Of a stretch of DNA of 19,372 nucleotides, positions 7,031 to 14,843 are shown one piece after another. The notes beneath the pieces were generated by a model. The model did not search any database. It worked only from the letters and a program-made list of their open reading frames with translations, and was not told the DNA's origin. This stretch comes from an uncultured Fidelibacterota bacterium (GTDB taxonomy: Bacteria > Fidelibacterota > Marinisomatia > Marinisomatales > TCS55). How positions within the stretch are numbered: position 1 is the first letter of the stretch; every line of letters starts with the position of its first letter. The position numbers and the translations under genes are program-made. The DNA is taken from assembly GCA_913041075.1 (NCBI GenBank), contig CAJWGZ010000014.1, forward strand, positions 1-19,372. Reading direction: 5' to 3'.

Positions 7031-8088
7031 AGGACAAGCTAGCCCAAATAATCACAAGGCATGATGAACTGGAAGCCCGATTGGCGGACCCAGCTATTAT
7101 ATCTGATCCAGAACGATTAAAAGACATAGCCCGGGAACACAGTCAGGCGCATGTTATCGTACCTAAAGCTAGTCAGTTTCTGAGTTTGCTCGAGCAGCTT
7201 GATGAACATAAGATCATTATAGATGGGGATGATGACGAATTGAAAGAGCTAGCTATGGAAGAATTACCTAAAATGGAGCAGGAATTAGCCGACTTGGGAA
7301 ATGAATTAAAAGTTTTACTTATACCCCGGGATCCTAATGATGATAAAAATACGATTGTGGAGATACGCGCAGGTACTGGTGGGGAAGAAGCTGCCTTGTT
7401 CGCTGCCGATCTTTTCCGTATGTATAGTAGGTATGCTGAGCGAAACAATTGGTCGCGTGATATTATTGCCAGTAATGGTACAGGTATAGGCGGATTTAAG
7501 GAAATAATATTCTCTATGAAGGGTACTTCCGTATATGGTGTGATGAAATTTGAAAGTGGTGTCCATCGGGTACAGCGCGTTCCTAAGACAGAAACCGGTG
7601 GACGCCTGCATACCTCAGCAGCTACTGTGGCCGTATTGCCGGAAGCAGAGGATGCAGAAATCAATATCAAGGAAATTGATTTAAAAATAGATACTTTTAG
7701 AGCAAGTGGTGCCGGAGGTCAGCATGTCAACAAGACAGAATCAGCCATAAGAATTACCCATATCCCAACAGGTCTAGTTGTAACATGTCAGGATGAAAAA
7801 TCTCAGCATAAAAATCGCACTGCCGCATTGAAGGTTCTTAAATCTCGACTTTTAGCACAGGAAAAAGAACGGCTGGCTCAAGAAAGAGCGGATGTAAGAA
7901 AGTCAATGGTTTCCACCGGTGATAGATCAGCAAAAATTAGAACATATAATTTTCCACAAGGACGGATAACGGATCATCGTATCAATTTTACTTCTTACCA
8001 ATTGGAAAACATTATGGATGGCGATTTAAATGAAATTATTGAACAGTTAAAAATTGCTGATCAACAAGTGGCCTTACAAGCAGACTAA
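7027..8088 (+). CDS. prfA: Peptide chain release factor 1 (RF1)
   Basis: RF1 reads UAA and UAG in the ribosomal A site and triggers peptide release. The 353 residues cover the helical N-terminal domain, the codon-recognition domain and the catalytic domain with GAGGQHVNKTESAIR. The GGQ is at residues 230-232, and its Gln is the expected target of PrmC, encoded next door. The tripeptide anticodon position, usually PAT or PVT, reads P186-K187-T188 in RVPKTETGGR. Genes in this window use TAA, TAG and TGA as stops, so codon reading is probably normal. The start overlaps the DUF1385 stop by 4 bases (ATGA), which indicates translational coupling. RF1 is distinguished from RF2 by this motif, by the absence of a programmed frameshift, and by the prmC partner. 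Confidence 0.95.
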   Translation: MKDKLAQIITRHDELEARLADPAIISDPERLKDIAREHSQAHVIVPKASQFLSLLEQLDEHKIIIDGDDDELKELAMEELPKMEQELADLGNELKVLLIPRDPNDDKNTIVEIRAGTGGEEAALFAADLFRMYSRYAERNNWSRDIIASNGTGIGGFKEIIFSMKGTSVYGVMKFESGVHRVQRVPKTETGGRLHTSAATVAVLPEAEDAEINIKEIDLKIDTFRASGAGGQHVNKTESAIRITHIPTGLVVTCQDEKSQHKNRTAALKVLKSRLLAQEKERLAQERADVRKSMVSTGDRSAKIRTYNFPQGRITDHRINFTSYQLENIMDGDLNEIIEQLKIADQQVALQAD

Positions 8089-8098
8089 AGCTGTGGAT

Positions 8099-8965
8099 AT
8101 GCCCGTAATTAAAAATAAAGTCTGGCGGGTGATCGATTTAATCAATTGGGCCGATGAATATTTTTCATTAAAGGGGTTTGATAATCCCCGTCAAGAAATT
8201 GAATGGATGCTAACAGATATACTAGATTGTGAAAGATTTGATTTATATCTTCGATTTGAAGAACCCTTGACTAGTGATCAGCTGGAACTACTGCACCAAT
8301 GGGTTAAACGACGGGTCAAAAAAGAACCCCTACAGTATATTACAGGACACTGTGAATTCTATGGCCGTACATTTATCGTCAACAAAGATGTATTCATACC
8401 CCGGCCGGAGACAGAACGACTCGTGGATGTTGCGATTGCTATACTTAAGGCAGCTAATAAACCTACTGTTTTGGATATGGGCACAGGCACAGGCTGTATC
8501 GCTGTATCTCTGGCGAAGGAAATCCCCAACTCTAAGATCACGGGCATAGATATATCTACTGTAGCAATAGAAGTAGCTAAAATCAATGCAGATGTTCACC
8601 ATGCAACAGTTCAGTTTGAAGAAATGGATTTTTTAATGAATCCATATAATAAAAAATTTGATATGATTATTTCTAATCCACCATACATACCACTTGTCGA
8701 AATGAATACTTTAATGGATGATGTGCGTTTATTTGAGCCCCATTTTGCATTAAGTGATGGAGTGGATGGTTTATTGTTTTATCAACGGTTCGCAATGGTG
8801 GCGCCAGCCATGATCAATTCTGGTGGCCACCTGATTCTTGAAGTAGGTTTAAATACACACCCCAACTATGTGTTGGAGGTATTCGATAAGGCATCATTCT
8901 ATGACCAAACACTTATTCCGGACCGAAACGATGATCCTAGAGTATTAAAGGTTACAGTAAATTGA
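8099..8965 (+). CDS. prmC: Release factor glutamine methyltransferase PrmC
   Basis: PrmC N5-methylates the Gln of the GGQ motif in release factors, using S-adenosylmethionine. From ATG 8099 the protein has 288 residues, the usual length. The N-terminal five-helix domain (about 1-90) is followed by the SAM-binding motif VLDMGTGTGCIAVSL (from 124) and the catalytic NPPY at residues 193-196. A TTG at 8054 in the same frame would extend it 15 residues into prfA. I reject that start because it adds no family-conserved sequence. A GTG at 8093 is also possible. It follows prfA by 10 bases, pairing enzyme and substrate. Its TGA overlaps the TTG start of the next gene. Confidence 0.95.
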   Translation: MPVIKNKVWRVIDLINWADEYFSLKGFDNPRQEIEWMLTDILDCERFDLYLRFEEPLTSDQLELLHQWVKRRVKKEPLQYITGHCEFYGRTFIVNKDVFIPRPETERLVDVAIAILKAANKPTVLDMGTGTGCIAVSLAKEIPNSKITGIDISTVAIEVAKINADVHHATVQFEEMDFLMNPYNKKFDMIISNPPYIPLVEMNTLMDDVRLFEPHFALSDGVDGLLFYQRFAMVAPAMINSGGHLILEVGLNTHPNYVLEVFDKASFYDQTLIPDRNDDPRVLKVTVN

Positions 8966-9807
8966 ATTTTATTTTAGGTTTTATCAAGTTACTTCGTCCT
9001 TTAAACATTGCAGTAGCTGCCTCTGCTGTATTAGTAAGCGCATATATTTTGGGTGTTTATGAACAATACTATATACTAACCTGTGTTGTTATAGTTGTCA
9101 TTGCCTATAATGGTGCTGCAAATGCGTTTAATGATTATTGTGATTATGAAATTGATTTAATCAATCGACCAAACAGACCATTGAGCCGTGGAATGATCAC
9201 TAGTTTTCAGGCGCTGAGTTTTGCGGTAATATTATTTGCAATAGGTTCTGTTACTGCATTTCAGCTGCCGTTTTATGCAATGCTAACCGCTGTTGGTATC
9301 GCTATGCCATTGATTATTATCTATAGCCTACGTTTAAAAGGAACACCGCTATTAGGTAACATCACTGTTGCAGTGATCCTGGGGTTGACATTTGTTTTTT
9401 GCGGTTTAGCATTTAATAAGCTTGGCCCCATGGTTATACCGGCAATACTTGCTTTTGGATTAACGCTTGTTCGTGAATTGATAAAGGATATTGCTGATGT
9501 GGAAGGAGATAATTCCGCTGGTTTAAAAACATTACCCCTTGTTATAGGTGAAAATAAGGCAATTACTGTTGCGGTGATTAACACTGTTTTAATTGGATTG
9601 GGAGCATTGCTCCCCTATTTTTTCCATATTTATGGGAAATATTATCTTATCCTCTTGGTAATTGGAGTTGAGATTCCTTTAGCTATGATCGTAGTTTTAT
9701 TTATGAAATCACCATCTATATCTACGGCCAGGCAGAGCGCAAAATTGTTAAAGTTCAGCACCATAATTGGATTAACTGCCATTTTAGTTGATTATTATGC
9801 CAGCTGA
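8962..9807 (+). CDS. UbiA-family prenyltransferase, resembles geranylgeranylglycerol-phosphate geranylgeranyltransferase
   Basis: This integral membrane prenyltransferase has 281 residues and about eight to nine hydrophobic helices. The first Asp-rich motif is NDYCDYEID (57-65: N57, D58, D61, D65), followed by NRPNRPLSRG. The second is KDIADVEGD (175-183). Both bind the Mg-diphosphate of an isoprenoid donor. The wording of the motifs is closest, in my memory, to archaeal digeranylgeranylglyceryl phosphate synthase and to homologues reported in FCB bacteria, rather than to MenA, UbiA or heme O synthase. If so, it would attach a second isoprenoid chain in ether-lipid synthesis. The start is TTG 8962, overlapping the prmC stop (TTGA). 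The 3' end overlaps dnaE by 11 bases. Family membership is certain; the exact substrate is inference. Confidence 0.85.
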   Translation: MNFILGFIKLLRPLNIAVAASAVLVSAYILGVYEQYYILTCVVIVVIAYNGAANAFNDYCDYEIDLINRPNRPLSRGMITSFQALSFAVILFAIGSVTAFQLPFYAMLTAVGIAMPLIIIYSLRLKGTPLLGNITVAVILGLTFVFCGLAFNKLGPMVIPAILAFGLTLVRELIKDIADVEGDNSAGLKTLPLVIGENKAITVAVINTVLIGLGALLPYFFHIYGKYYLILLVIGVEIPLAMIVVLFMKSPSISTARQSAKLLKFSTIIGLTAILVDYYAS

Positions 9808-12800
9808 ATTCGTCCACCTTCACAATCATTCTGACTATAGCTTACTTGATGGTGCGCAAACGGTCCAGACCTTAGTCAATACCATTGATGACTTGCAAAT
9901 GGATGCAGTGGCCCTGACAGAGCATGGCAATATGTTTAGTGCGGTAAGTTTCTACAATAATGCCAATAAAACCGGCATTAAACCTATTGTTGGCAGCGAG
10001 GTCTATGTTGCTGTTAACAACCGTTTTGATAAAAAACCTCGCGCTGAAGGTGGCTGGGGTAACAATCATTTAATATTACTGGCACAAAATTACACGGGTT
10101 ATAAAAATCTAATGAAATTAATCACAATGGGCTATTTGGAAGGTTTCTATTATCGTCCCCGTATTGATAAGGATATACTCCGCGAATTCAGCGATGGTCT
10201 GATATGTATGTCAGCGTGTTTGAAGGGTGAAGTGCCAGAAAAATTGGTTAATAATGATTGGGACGGAGCCAAGGAAACGGCACTAGAATATGCTGAAATT
10301 TTTCCTGACAGATATTTTTTAGAAGTGCAGAACCACGGTATTGACCAGGAGCAGGTTAATATTAAAAAAACGAAAAAACTCGCCAGCGAATTGGGTCTTC
10401 CATTAGTTGCTACGAATGATGCCCATTATGCAAAACATGACCATTGGGAGGCACATGATATCCATATTTGTCTCGGCACCGGCAAGGAAAGAGATGATCC
10501 GAACAGATTACGCTATGCGACACCGGAATTCTATTTCAAATCCCAAGATGACATGTACAAACTTTTTAAAGATGTTCCTAATGCAATTGAAAATACACGG
10601 TCTATTGCAGATAGCATAGATCTGTCAATCCCAACTGGGTCATACCATTTGCCTAAGTTCCCGTTGCCTGCTAATGGGACCATGTCAGATCCGGATGAAT
10701 ATTTACGCTCAATTTGTAAAAAAGGAGTTATTGAAAGATATAATGATATTACACCAGATATAAAACAGCGGATGGATCATGAGCTAGATGTGATCAAGGC
10801 AATGGGCTTTTCCGGATATTTTTTAATTACCCAGGATTTCGTTAAATATGCGCGGGATAACAATATTCCTGTCGGCCCTGGTCGGGGTTCCGCAGCAGGT
10901 AGTGTTGTTTCTTATGCGTTAGGGATCACGGATATAGACCCTATGAAACACAACTTACTGTTTGAAAGGTTTTTAAACCCCGATCGCGTCAGCATGCCGG
11001 ATATTGATATTGATTTTTGTATAGAACGGCGTGGGGAAGTAATTGATTATATCAAGAAACGGTATGGTGAGAATTCGGTAACGCAAATTATCACCTTTGG
11101 TAAAATGAAAGCACGACAGGTTGTGCGAGATGTAGGACGTGTCATGGGTTATTCATTTGGTGATGTGGACCGCGTAGCGAAGGCGATTCCTAACGAACTG
11201 AATATTACGTTAGATGCAGCTCTAAATAAAAGTCCTGACTTGCAAACAATGGCAAATGGAGAGTTCAAGGAATTGGTAGATTATTCTAAGGTGCTGGAAG
11301 GGATGAATCGTCATGCCTCCATCCATGCTGCTGGTGTAGTCATAACACCTAGTGATTTAACAGATTACATGCCACTCTATAAATCATCCCAAGGTGATAT
11401 CACCAGCCAGTATGATATGAAAAGTCTGGAGAATCTTGGACTACTGAAAATGGATTTTCTTGGATTACGTAACCTTACAGTTATTGATCATACGATCAAA
11501 TTGCTGCAGCAGAAGGATGTAATCATCAAAATTGAGAAGATTCCCATGGATGATGCCAAAGTATATAAATTATTTGCTAAGGGTCTAACAATAGGTGTGT
11601 TCCAGTTTGAATCATCGGGCATGCGCGAATTCTTAAAAAAGCTCAAGCCCACACATTTTGAAGATTTAATAGCTATGAATGCGCTGTATCGTCCAGGACC
11701 AATGAAAAATATAGATAACTTTATCAACCGCAGATCGGGCAAGAAAAAGATAGAATATGTTTCCCCAGCCCTAAAACCAATCCTGGATGAAACTTATGGG
11801 ATCATTGTTTATCAGGAACAGGTCATGCAAATTGCTAATGAAATCGCAAATTTCACTCTGGCCCAAGCGGATATTTTGCGGCGGGCAATCGGTAAGAAAA
11901 ATACTGAACTCATGGAAGCACTAAAGGTCAAGTTTATCAATGGTGCGTCAAGCAAAAACATGACCAAAAATCAAGCTACTAACATTTATGGTTTGATCGA
12001 AAAATTTGCGCAGTACGGATTCAATAAGAGCCATTCTACTGCTTATACATATATAGCCTATCAAACAGCATGGCTTAAAACCTACTACCCCGCTGAATTT
12101 ATGGCCGCAAACCTGACTAGTGAGATGACCAATATTGATCGGGTTGTTATTTTAATTAATGAATGTCGAAAACTAAAAATAGATGTATTACCTCCAGATA
12201 TTAATGTATCTAACATTCATTTTCAGCCTATTGATGATACATCTATTTCTTTTGGCATGAATGCGATAAAAAATGTAGGTGCGAAAGCATTGGAGTTTAT
12301 AATTGCTGCCCGAGAAAAAGATGGACCGTTTAACTCACTATTTGATTTTACCAGTAGGGTAGGCCTGCAAGCGGTGAATAAAAAAGTCCTGGAAAGCCTA
12401 ATTGTGTCCGGTTCCATGGATCATCTAGAAGGATCCAGGGCCGAAAAAGTTTCCACCATTGAAATTGCCATACGCTATGGTCAAAATATTCAGTCTGACC
12501 GCGATAAAAACCAGGTTGATTTATTTGATGATTCTGCAAGCGGGTCAGGAGTGTCTATGATACCTAATTTACAAGAAGTACGTCCTTGGTCTGATGGGGA
12601 AGCGCTGGCAAATGAAAAAGAGGTTTTGGGTCTATATCTGACAGGCCATCCTTTATTGGAGTATGCCGATGATTTAGAGGATTTCAGCAACCATGATTTT
12701 ACAGAATCAATCCAGGATAGAAATCTTGATACTGTACGCATCGGCGGTGCGATCCAAAATTATAAGCTACATTTTGATCGTAAGAATAAACAAATGGCAT

Positions 12801-13228
12801 TTTTTACACTGGAATGTTTAGGAGGCCATGCTGAAATACTGGTATTTAGCAACACATTCACTAAGTACAAGGAATTATTATCAGAGGATAAAATAGTATT
12901 TGTCAGTGGTAAACCAACGGATAATGCAGATTTTAGTGATTTGAAGTTGGTCGCTGATGAAATAGTCCCCTTGGAAAAGGTAAGAGATTATTATGCCAAA
13001 CGTGTCAACTTGCATCTAGAGTTAGAAAAGATATTGCCTCAAAGTATTGAGGATTTGCATTCTTTATCAAAACAATACCCAGGCACATGTAATCTGATGT
13101 TTCATTATGATGATGAGAATCATCGTAAAAAACGGATCTTGTCACATAACACGCGTGTTTCATCCAGTCGCGAATTTCTGACTAAACTGCGCGATGTTTA
13201 TGGGAAAAGTAATGTATGGGTAGAATAA
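9797..13228 (+). CDS. dnaE: DNA polymerase III alpha subunit DnaE
   Basis: This is the replicative polymerase, 1143 residues from ATG 9797. An in-frame TTG at 9788 would add three residues. The PHP domain opens with FVHLHNHSDYSLLDGA (H7, H9) and continues with TEHGNMFS, GSEVYVA and TNDAHY. The palm carries GPGRGSAAGSVV and MPDIDIDF with catalytic D402 and D404, plus the third Asp D553 in KMDFLGLRN. These positions nearly equal those of E. coli D401, D403 and D555. The fingers and the HhH region (VGLQAVNKKVLESLI) follow, then a consensus sliding-clamp peptide QVDLF at 906-910, then an OB fold near 990-1080. PHP metal residues look largely present, so editing activity is possible, but I did not check all nine. 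It overlaps the ubiA-like gene by 11 bases. No intein is present. Confidence 0.97.
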   Translation: MPAEFVHLHNHSDYSLLDGAQTVQTLVNTIDDLQMDAVALTEHGNMFSAVSFYNNANKTGIKPIVGSEVYVAVNNRFDKKPRAEGGWGNNHLILLAQNYTGYKNLMKLITMGYLEGFYYRPRIDKDILREFSDGLICMSACLKGEVPEKLVNNDWDGAKETALEYAEIFPDRYFLEVQNHGIDQEQVNIKKTKKLASELGLPLVATNDAHYAKHDHWEAHDIHICLGTGKERDDPNRLRYATPEFYFKSQDDMYKLFKDVPNAIENTRSIADSIDLSIPTGSYHLPKFPLPANGTMSDPDEYLRSICKKGVIERYNDITPDIKQRMDHELDVIKAMGFSGYFLITQDFVKYARDNNIPVGPGRGSAAGSVVSYALGITDIDPMKHNLLFERFLNPDRVSMPDIDIDFCIERRGEVIDYIKKRYGENSVTQIITFGKMKARQVVRDVGRVMGYSFGDVDRVAKAIPNELNITLDAALNKSPDLQTMANGEFKELVDYSKVLEGMNRHASIHAAGVVITPSDLTDYMPLYKSSQGDITSQYDMKSLENLGLLKMDFLGLRNLTVIDHTIKLLQQKDVIIKIEKIPMDDAKVYKLFAKGLTIGVFQFESSGMREFLKKLKPTHFEDLIAMNALYRPGPMKNIDNFINRRSGKKKIEYVSPALKPILDETYGIIVYQEQVMQIANEIANFTLAQADILRRAIGKKNTELMEALKVKFINGASSKNMTKNQATNIYGLIEKFAQYGFNKSHSTAYTYIAYQTAWLKTYYPAEFMAANLTSEMTNIDRVVILINECRKLKIDVLPPDINVSNIHFQPIDDTSISFGMNAIKNVGAKALEFIIAAREKDGPFNSLFDFTSRVGLQAVNKKVLESLIVSGSMDHLEGSRAEKVSTIEIAIRYGQNIQSDRDKNQVDLFDDSASGSGVSMIPNLQEVRPWSDGEALANEKEVLGLYLTGHPLLEYADDLEDFSNHDFTESIQDRNLDTVRIGGAIQNYKLHFDRKNKQMAFFTLECLGGHAEILVFSNTFTKYKELLSEDKIVFVSGKPTDNADFSDLKLVADEIVPLEKVRDYYAKRVNLHLELEKILPQSIEDLHSLSKQYPGTCNLMFHYDDENHRKKRILSHNTRVSSSREFLTKLRDVYGKSNVWVE

Positions 13229-13238
13229 CTGATGCAAT

Positions 13239-13685
13239 ATGATTGCTGTTTTACAACGCGTTACTACTGGTAAAGTCAAAATCGGTGGTCTCGTTACCGG
13301 CGATATTGATAATGGATTAGTGATCCTACTGGGGGTGCACCGTGATGATAAAGATGAGGATATTAATTTTCTGGTGGATAAGATTCTTGGCTTACGGATA
13401 TTTAATGATAATAATGGTAAAATGAATATATCACTTCAGGATGTGAAGGGGTCTGTTCTGGTGATTAGTCAATTTACGCTCTGTGGTGATTGTCGTAAGG
13501 GTCGTCGTCCGAGTTTCACAAAAGCCGCTGATCCGGACAAAGGGAAATTGCTATATAACGGGTTTATTGATGCAGTTAGAAGTAGAGGCATAAATGTAGA
13601 AACCGGTGAATTTGGCGCGGCAATGGAGGTCAGTCTTGTAAATAGTGGACCCGTGACATTTGTATTGGATACTCATGACAGATAA
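13239..13685 (+). CDS. dtd: D-aminoacyl-tRNA deacylase Dtd
   Basis: Dtd hydrolyses D-amino acids (and glycine mischarged on tRNA-Ala) from tRNA, acting as a chirality proofreader in the cytosol. The 148 residues are full length. They include MIAVLQRVTTGKV at the start, the active-site SQFTL (77-81) followed by GD.RKGRRPSF, and the Gly-cisPro motif in NSGPVTFVLD (G137-P138) that excludes L-amino acids. The gene begins 10 bases after dnaE without an obvious ribosome site, so it is probably translated in coupling with it. It ends the run of closely packed genes that starts at DUF1385; a 55-base gap follows. Confidence 0.95.
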   Translation: MIAVLQRVTTGKVKIGGLVTGDIDNGLVILLGVHRDDKDEDINFLVDKILGLRIFNDNNGKMNISLQDVKGSVLVISQFTLCGDCRKGRRPSFTKAADPDKGKLLYNGFIDAVRSRGINVETGEFGAAMEVSLVNSGPVTFVLDTHDR

Positions 13686-13740
13686 TCTACTGTAATCCAT
13701 ACGAGTGTATTTGTAATTTCCATCAGTTATCAAAAAAATA

Positions 13741-14145
13741 ATGGAAAGAAATATTCGTATTGTAATGGCAAAGCCTGGGCTAGATGGCCATGACCGCGGT
13801 ATTAAAGTATTGGCTGCTTCTTACAGAGATGCAGGGATGGAAGTTATTTATCTGGGATTGCGCCAGACACCGGAAATGATTGTCTCCGCTGCTTTACAGG
13901 AGGATGCTGATGTGATTGCATTATCAATACTATCGGGAGCGCATATGACCGTTTTCCCAAAGGTGATGGATTTGATGGATCAGAATGGCCTCGATGATGT
14001 ATTACTAACCGGTGGTGGTATTATAGCAGATAAAGATAAGGAAGCCTTAACTAAACTTGGTGTAGGGAAATTATTTGGCCCGGGAACACCTGTGCAGAAA
14101 ACAGTAGACTACATTACAAATTGGGTGCAAACTAACCGGCGATAG
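13741..14145 (+). CDS. Stand-alone cobalamin-binding subunit, methylmalonyl-CoA mutase C-terminal type
   Basis: The 134 residues make up one B12-binding Rossmann domain. It has the base-off/His-on motif DGHDRG (D15, H17, G20), the SxL motif S62-I63-L64, and a GGG turn at 91-93. It resembles the separate small subunit of methylmalonyl-CoA (or related isobutyryl-CoA) mutase found in Archaea and some bacteria. That subunit joins a larger catalytic TIM-barrel subunit to rearrange acyl-CoA carbon skeletons. No large subunit, epimerase or MeaB-type chaperone gene is in the window. The gene follows dtd after 55 bases with an A-rich stretch but no Shine-Dalgarno, and may open a new unit. The mutase substrate cannot be told. 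Confidence 0.88.
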   Translation: MERNIRIVMAKPGLDGHDRGIKVLAASYRDAGMEVIYLGLRQTPEMIVSAALQEDADVIALSILSGAHMTVFPKVMDLMDQNGLDDVLLTGGGIIADKDKEALTKLGVGKLFGPGTPVQKTVDYITNWVQTNRR

Positions 14146-14150
14146 ATACC

Positions 14151-14825
14151 ATGAATTTGAACAATCAAGCTGAACTAGAAACATATTTCGCGGATAATTT
14201 TGATACTGTTTTATTCCCAATATTGGCGGATATGTATCTTCAAAATAGAGACATGGTCAGAGCCCGTAAAGTCTGCGAGATCGGTCTCGGTTACCACCCC
14301 GACCATGTAGATGGACGGTTTATACTTGCTATGATAGAATTAGAAATAGGCAATGAACGCGAGTCAGAAAAATTGTTGAAAGAGGTAGTGCAATCTGGCA
14401 CTGATCATTTGCAGGCATCTTTTCAGTTAGCCATAGTACAGCAGTCACTAGGTAGGGCGGAATCAACACTGCAAAAAAGTTGGAACAAAGTTCTCGATCT
14501 TGACCCGGAAAACAGAGAAGCAAAATCTATATTATCTATCCTTGGCAAACAGGAAATTCCTAAGAAAGTAATCCAGCGGAAAAAGATCTCAATGAAGAGC
14601 GCAGGCAAAAAAACTAAAACACGCCGTGCAAAAAAAACAGAAGGTCCTCAACTAGCTATCAGTCCTCGTATCGCTACTTTTACAATGGTCAACGTACTTA
14701 AAAATCAGAACCTGTATCACCAGGCCTTGGATGTGTTGGATATCCTTGTTACAAAAGGCGCTGATGCCGATAAGATCGAAGCGGAGCGAGTTGCAATTAA
14801 GGAACTGTTAAAAGCAGAAAAATAA
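14151..14825 (+). CDS. TPR-repeat protein with a basic linker
   Basis: I do not recognise a named family. The 224 residues begin with three tetratricopeptide-like helical pairs (about residues 17-120). Segments such as LADMYLQNRDMVRARKVCE and LAMIELEIGNERESEKLLKE show the A8-G-Y-A-type spacing. A Lys/Arg-rich linker (about 138-165) follows, then one more helical pair (NVLKNQNLYHQALDVLDILV, about 183-205). There is no signal peptide or membrane segment, so it is probably a cytosolic scaffold protein. The linker could bind nucleic acid or simply be flexible. The gene lies 5 bases after the B12-domain gene and 18 before the peptidase gene, suggesting one transcript. No partner is evident. Confidence 0.75.
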   Translation: MNLNNQAELETYFADNFDTVLFPILADMYLQNRDMVRARKVCEIGLGYHPDHVDGRFILAMIELEIGNERESEKLLKEVVQSGTDHLQASFQLAIVQQSLGRAESTLQKSWNKVLDLDPENREAKSILSILGKQEIPKKVIQRKKISMKSAGKKTKTRRAKKTEGPQLAISPRIATFTMVNVLKNQNLYHQALDVLDILVTKGADADKIEAERVAIKELLKAEK

Positions 14826-14843
14826 TTCTCGTTTATTTCTGAA

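Noticed and set aside
7173..7670. Minus-strand open frame opposite prfA (165 residues)
   Set aside because: It is antisense to conserved RF1 sequence, with serine-rich shadow composition and no family features.
7027..8088. Stop-codon reassignment suggested by the RF1 PKT motif
   Set aside because: Intact genes here end in TAA, TAG and TGA, and no conserved domain is interrupted by any of the three.
8054..8098. TTG start extending prmC into prfA
   Set aside because: The extra 15 residues carry no conserved PrmC sequence. ATG 8099 gives the normal length.
9797..13228. Intein or split in dnaE
   Set aside because: The order of motifs and their spacing match full-length bacterial DnaE without an insertion, and the catalytic residues fall at almost the E. 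coli positions.
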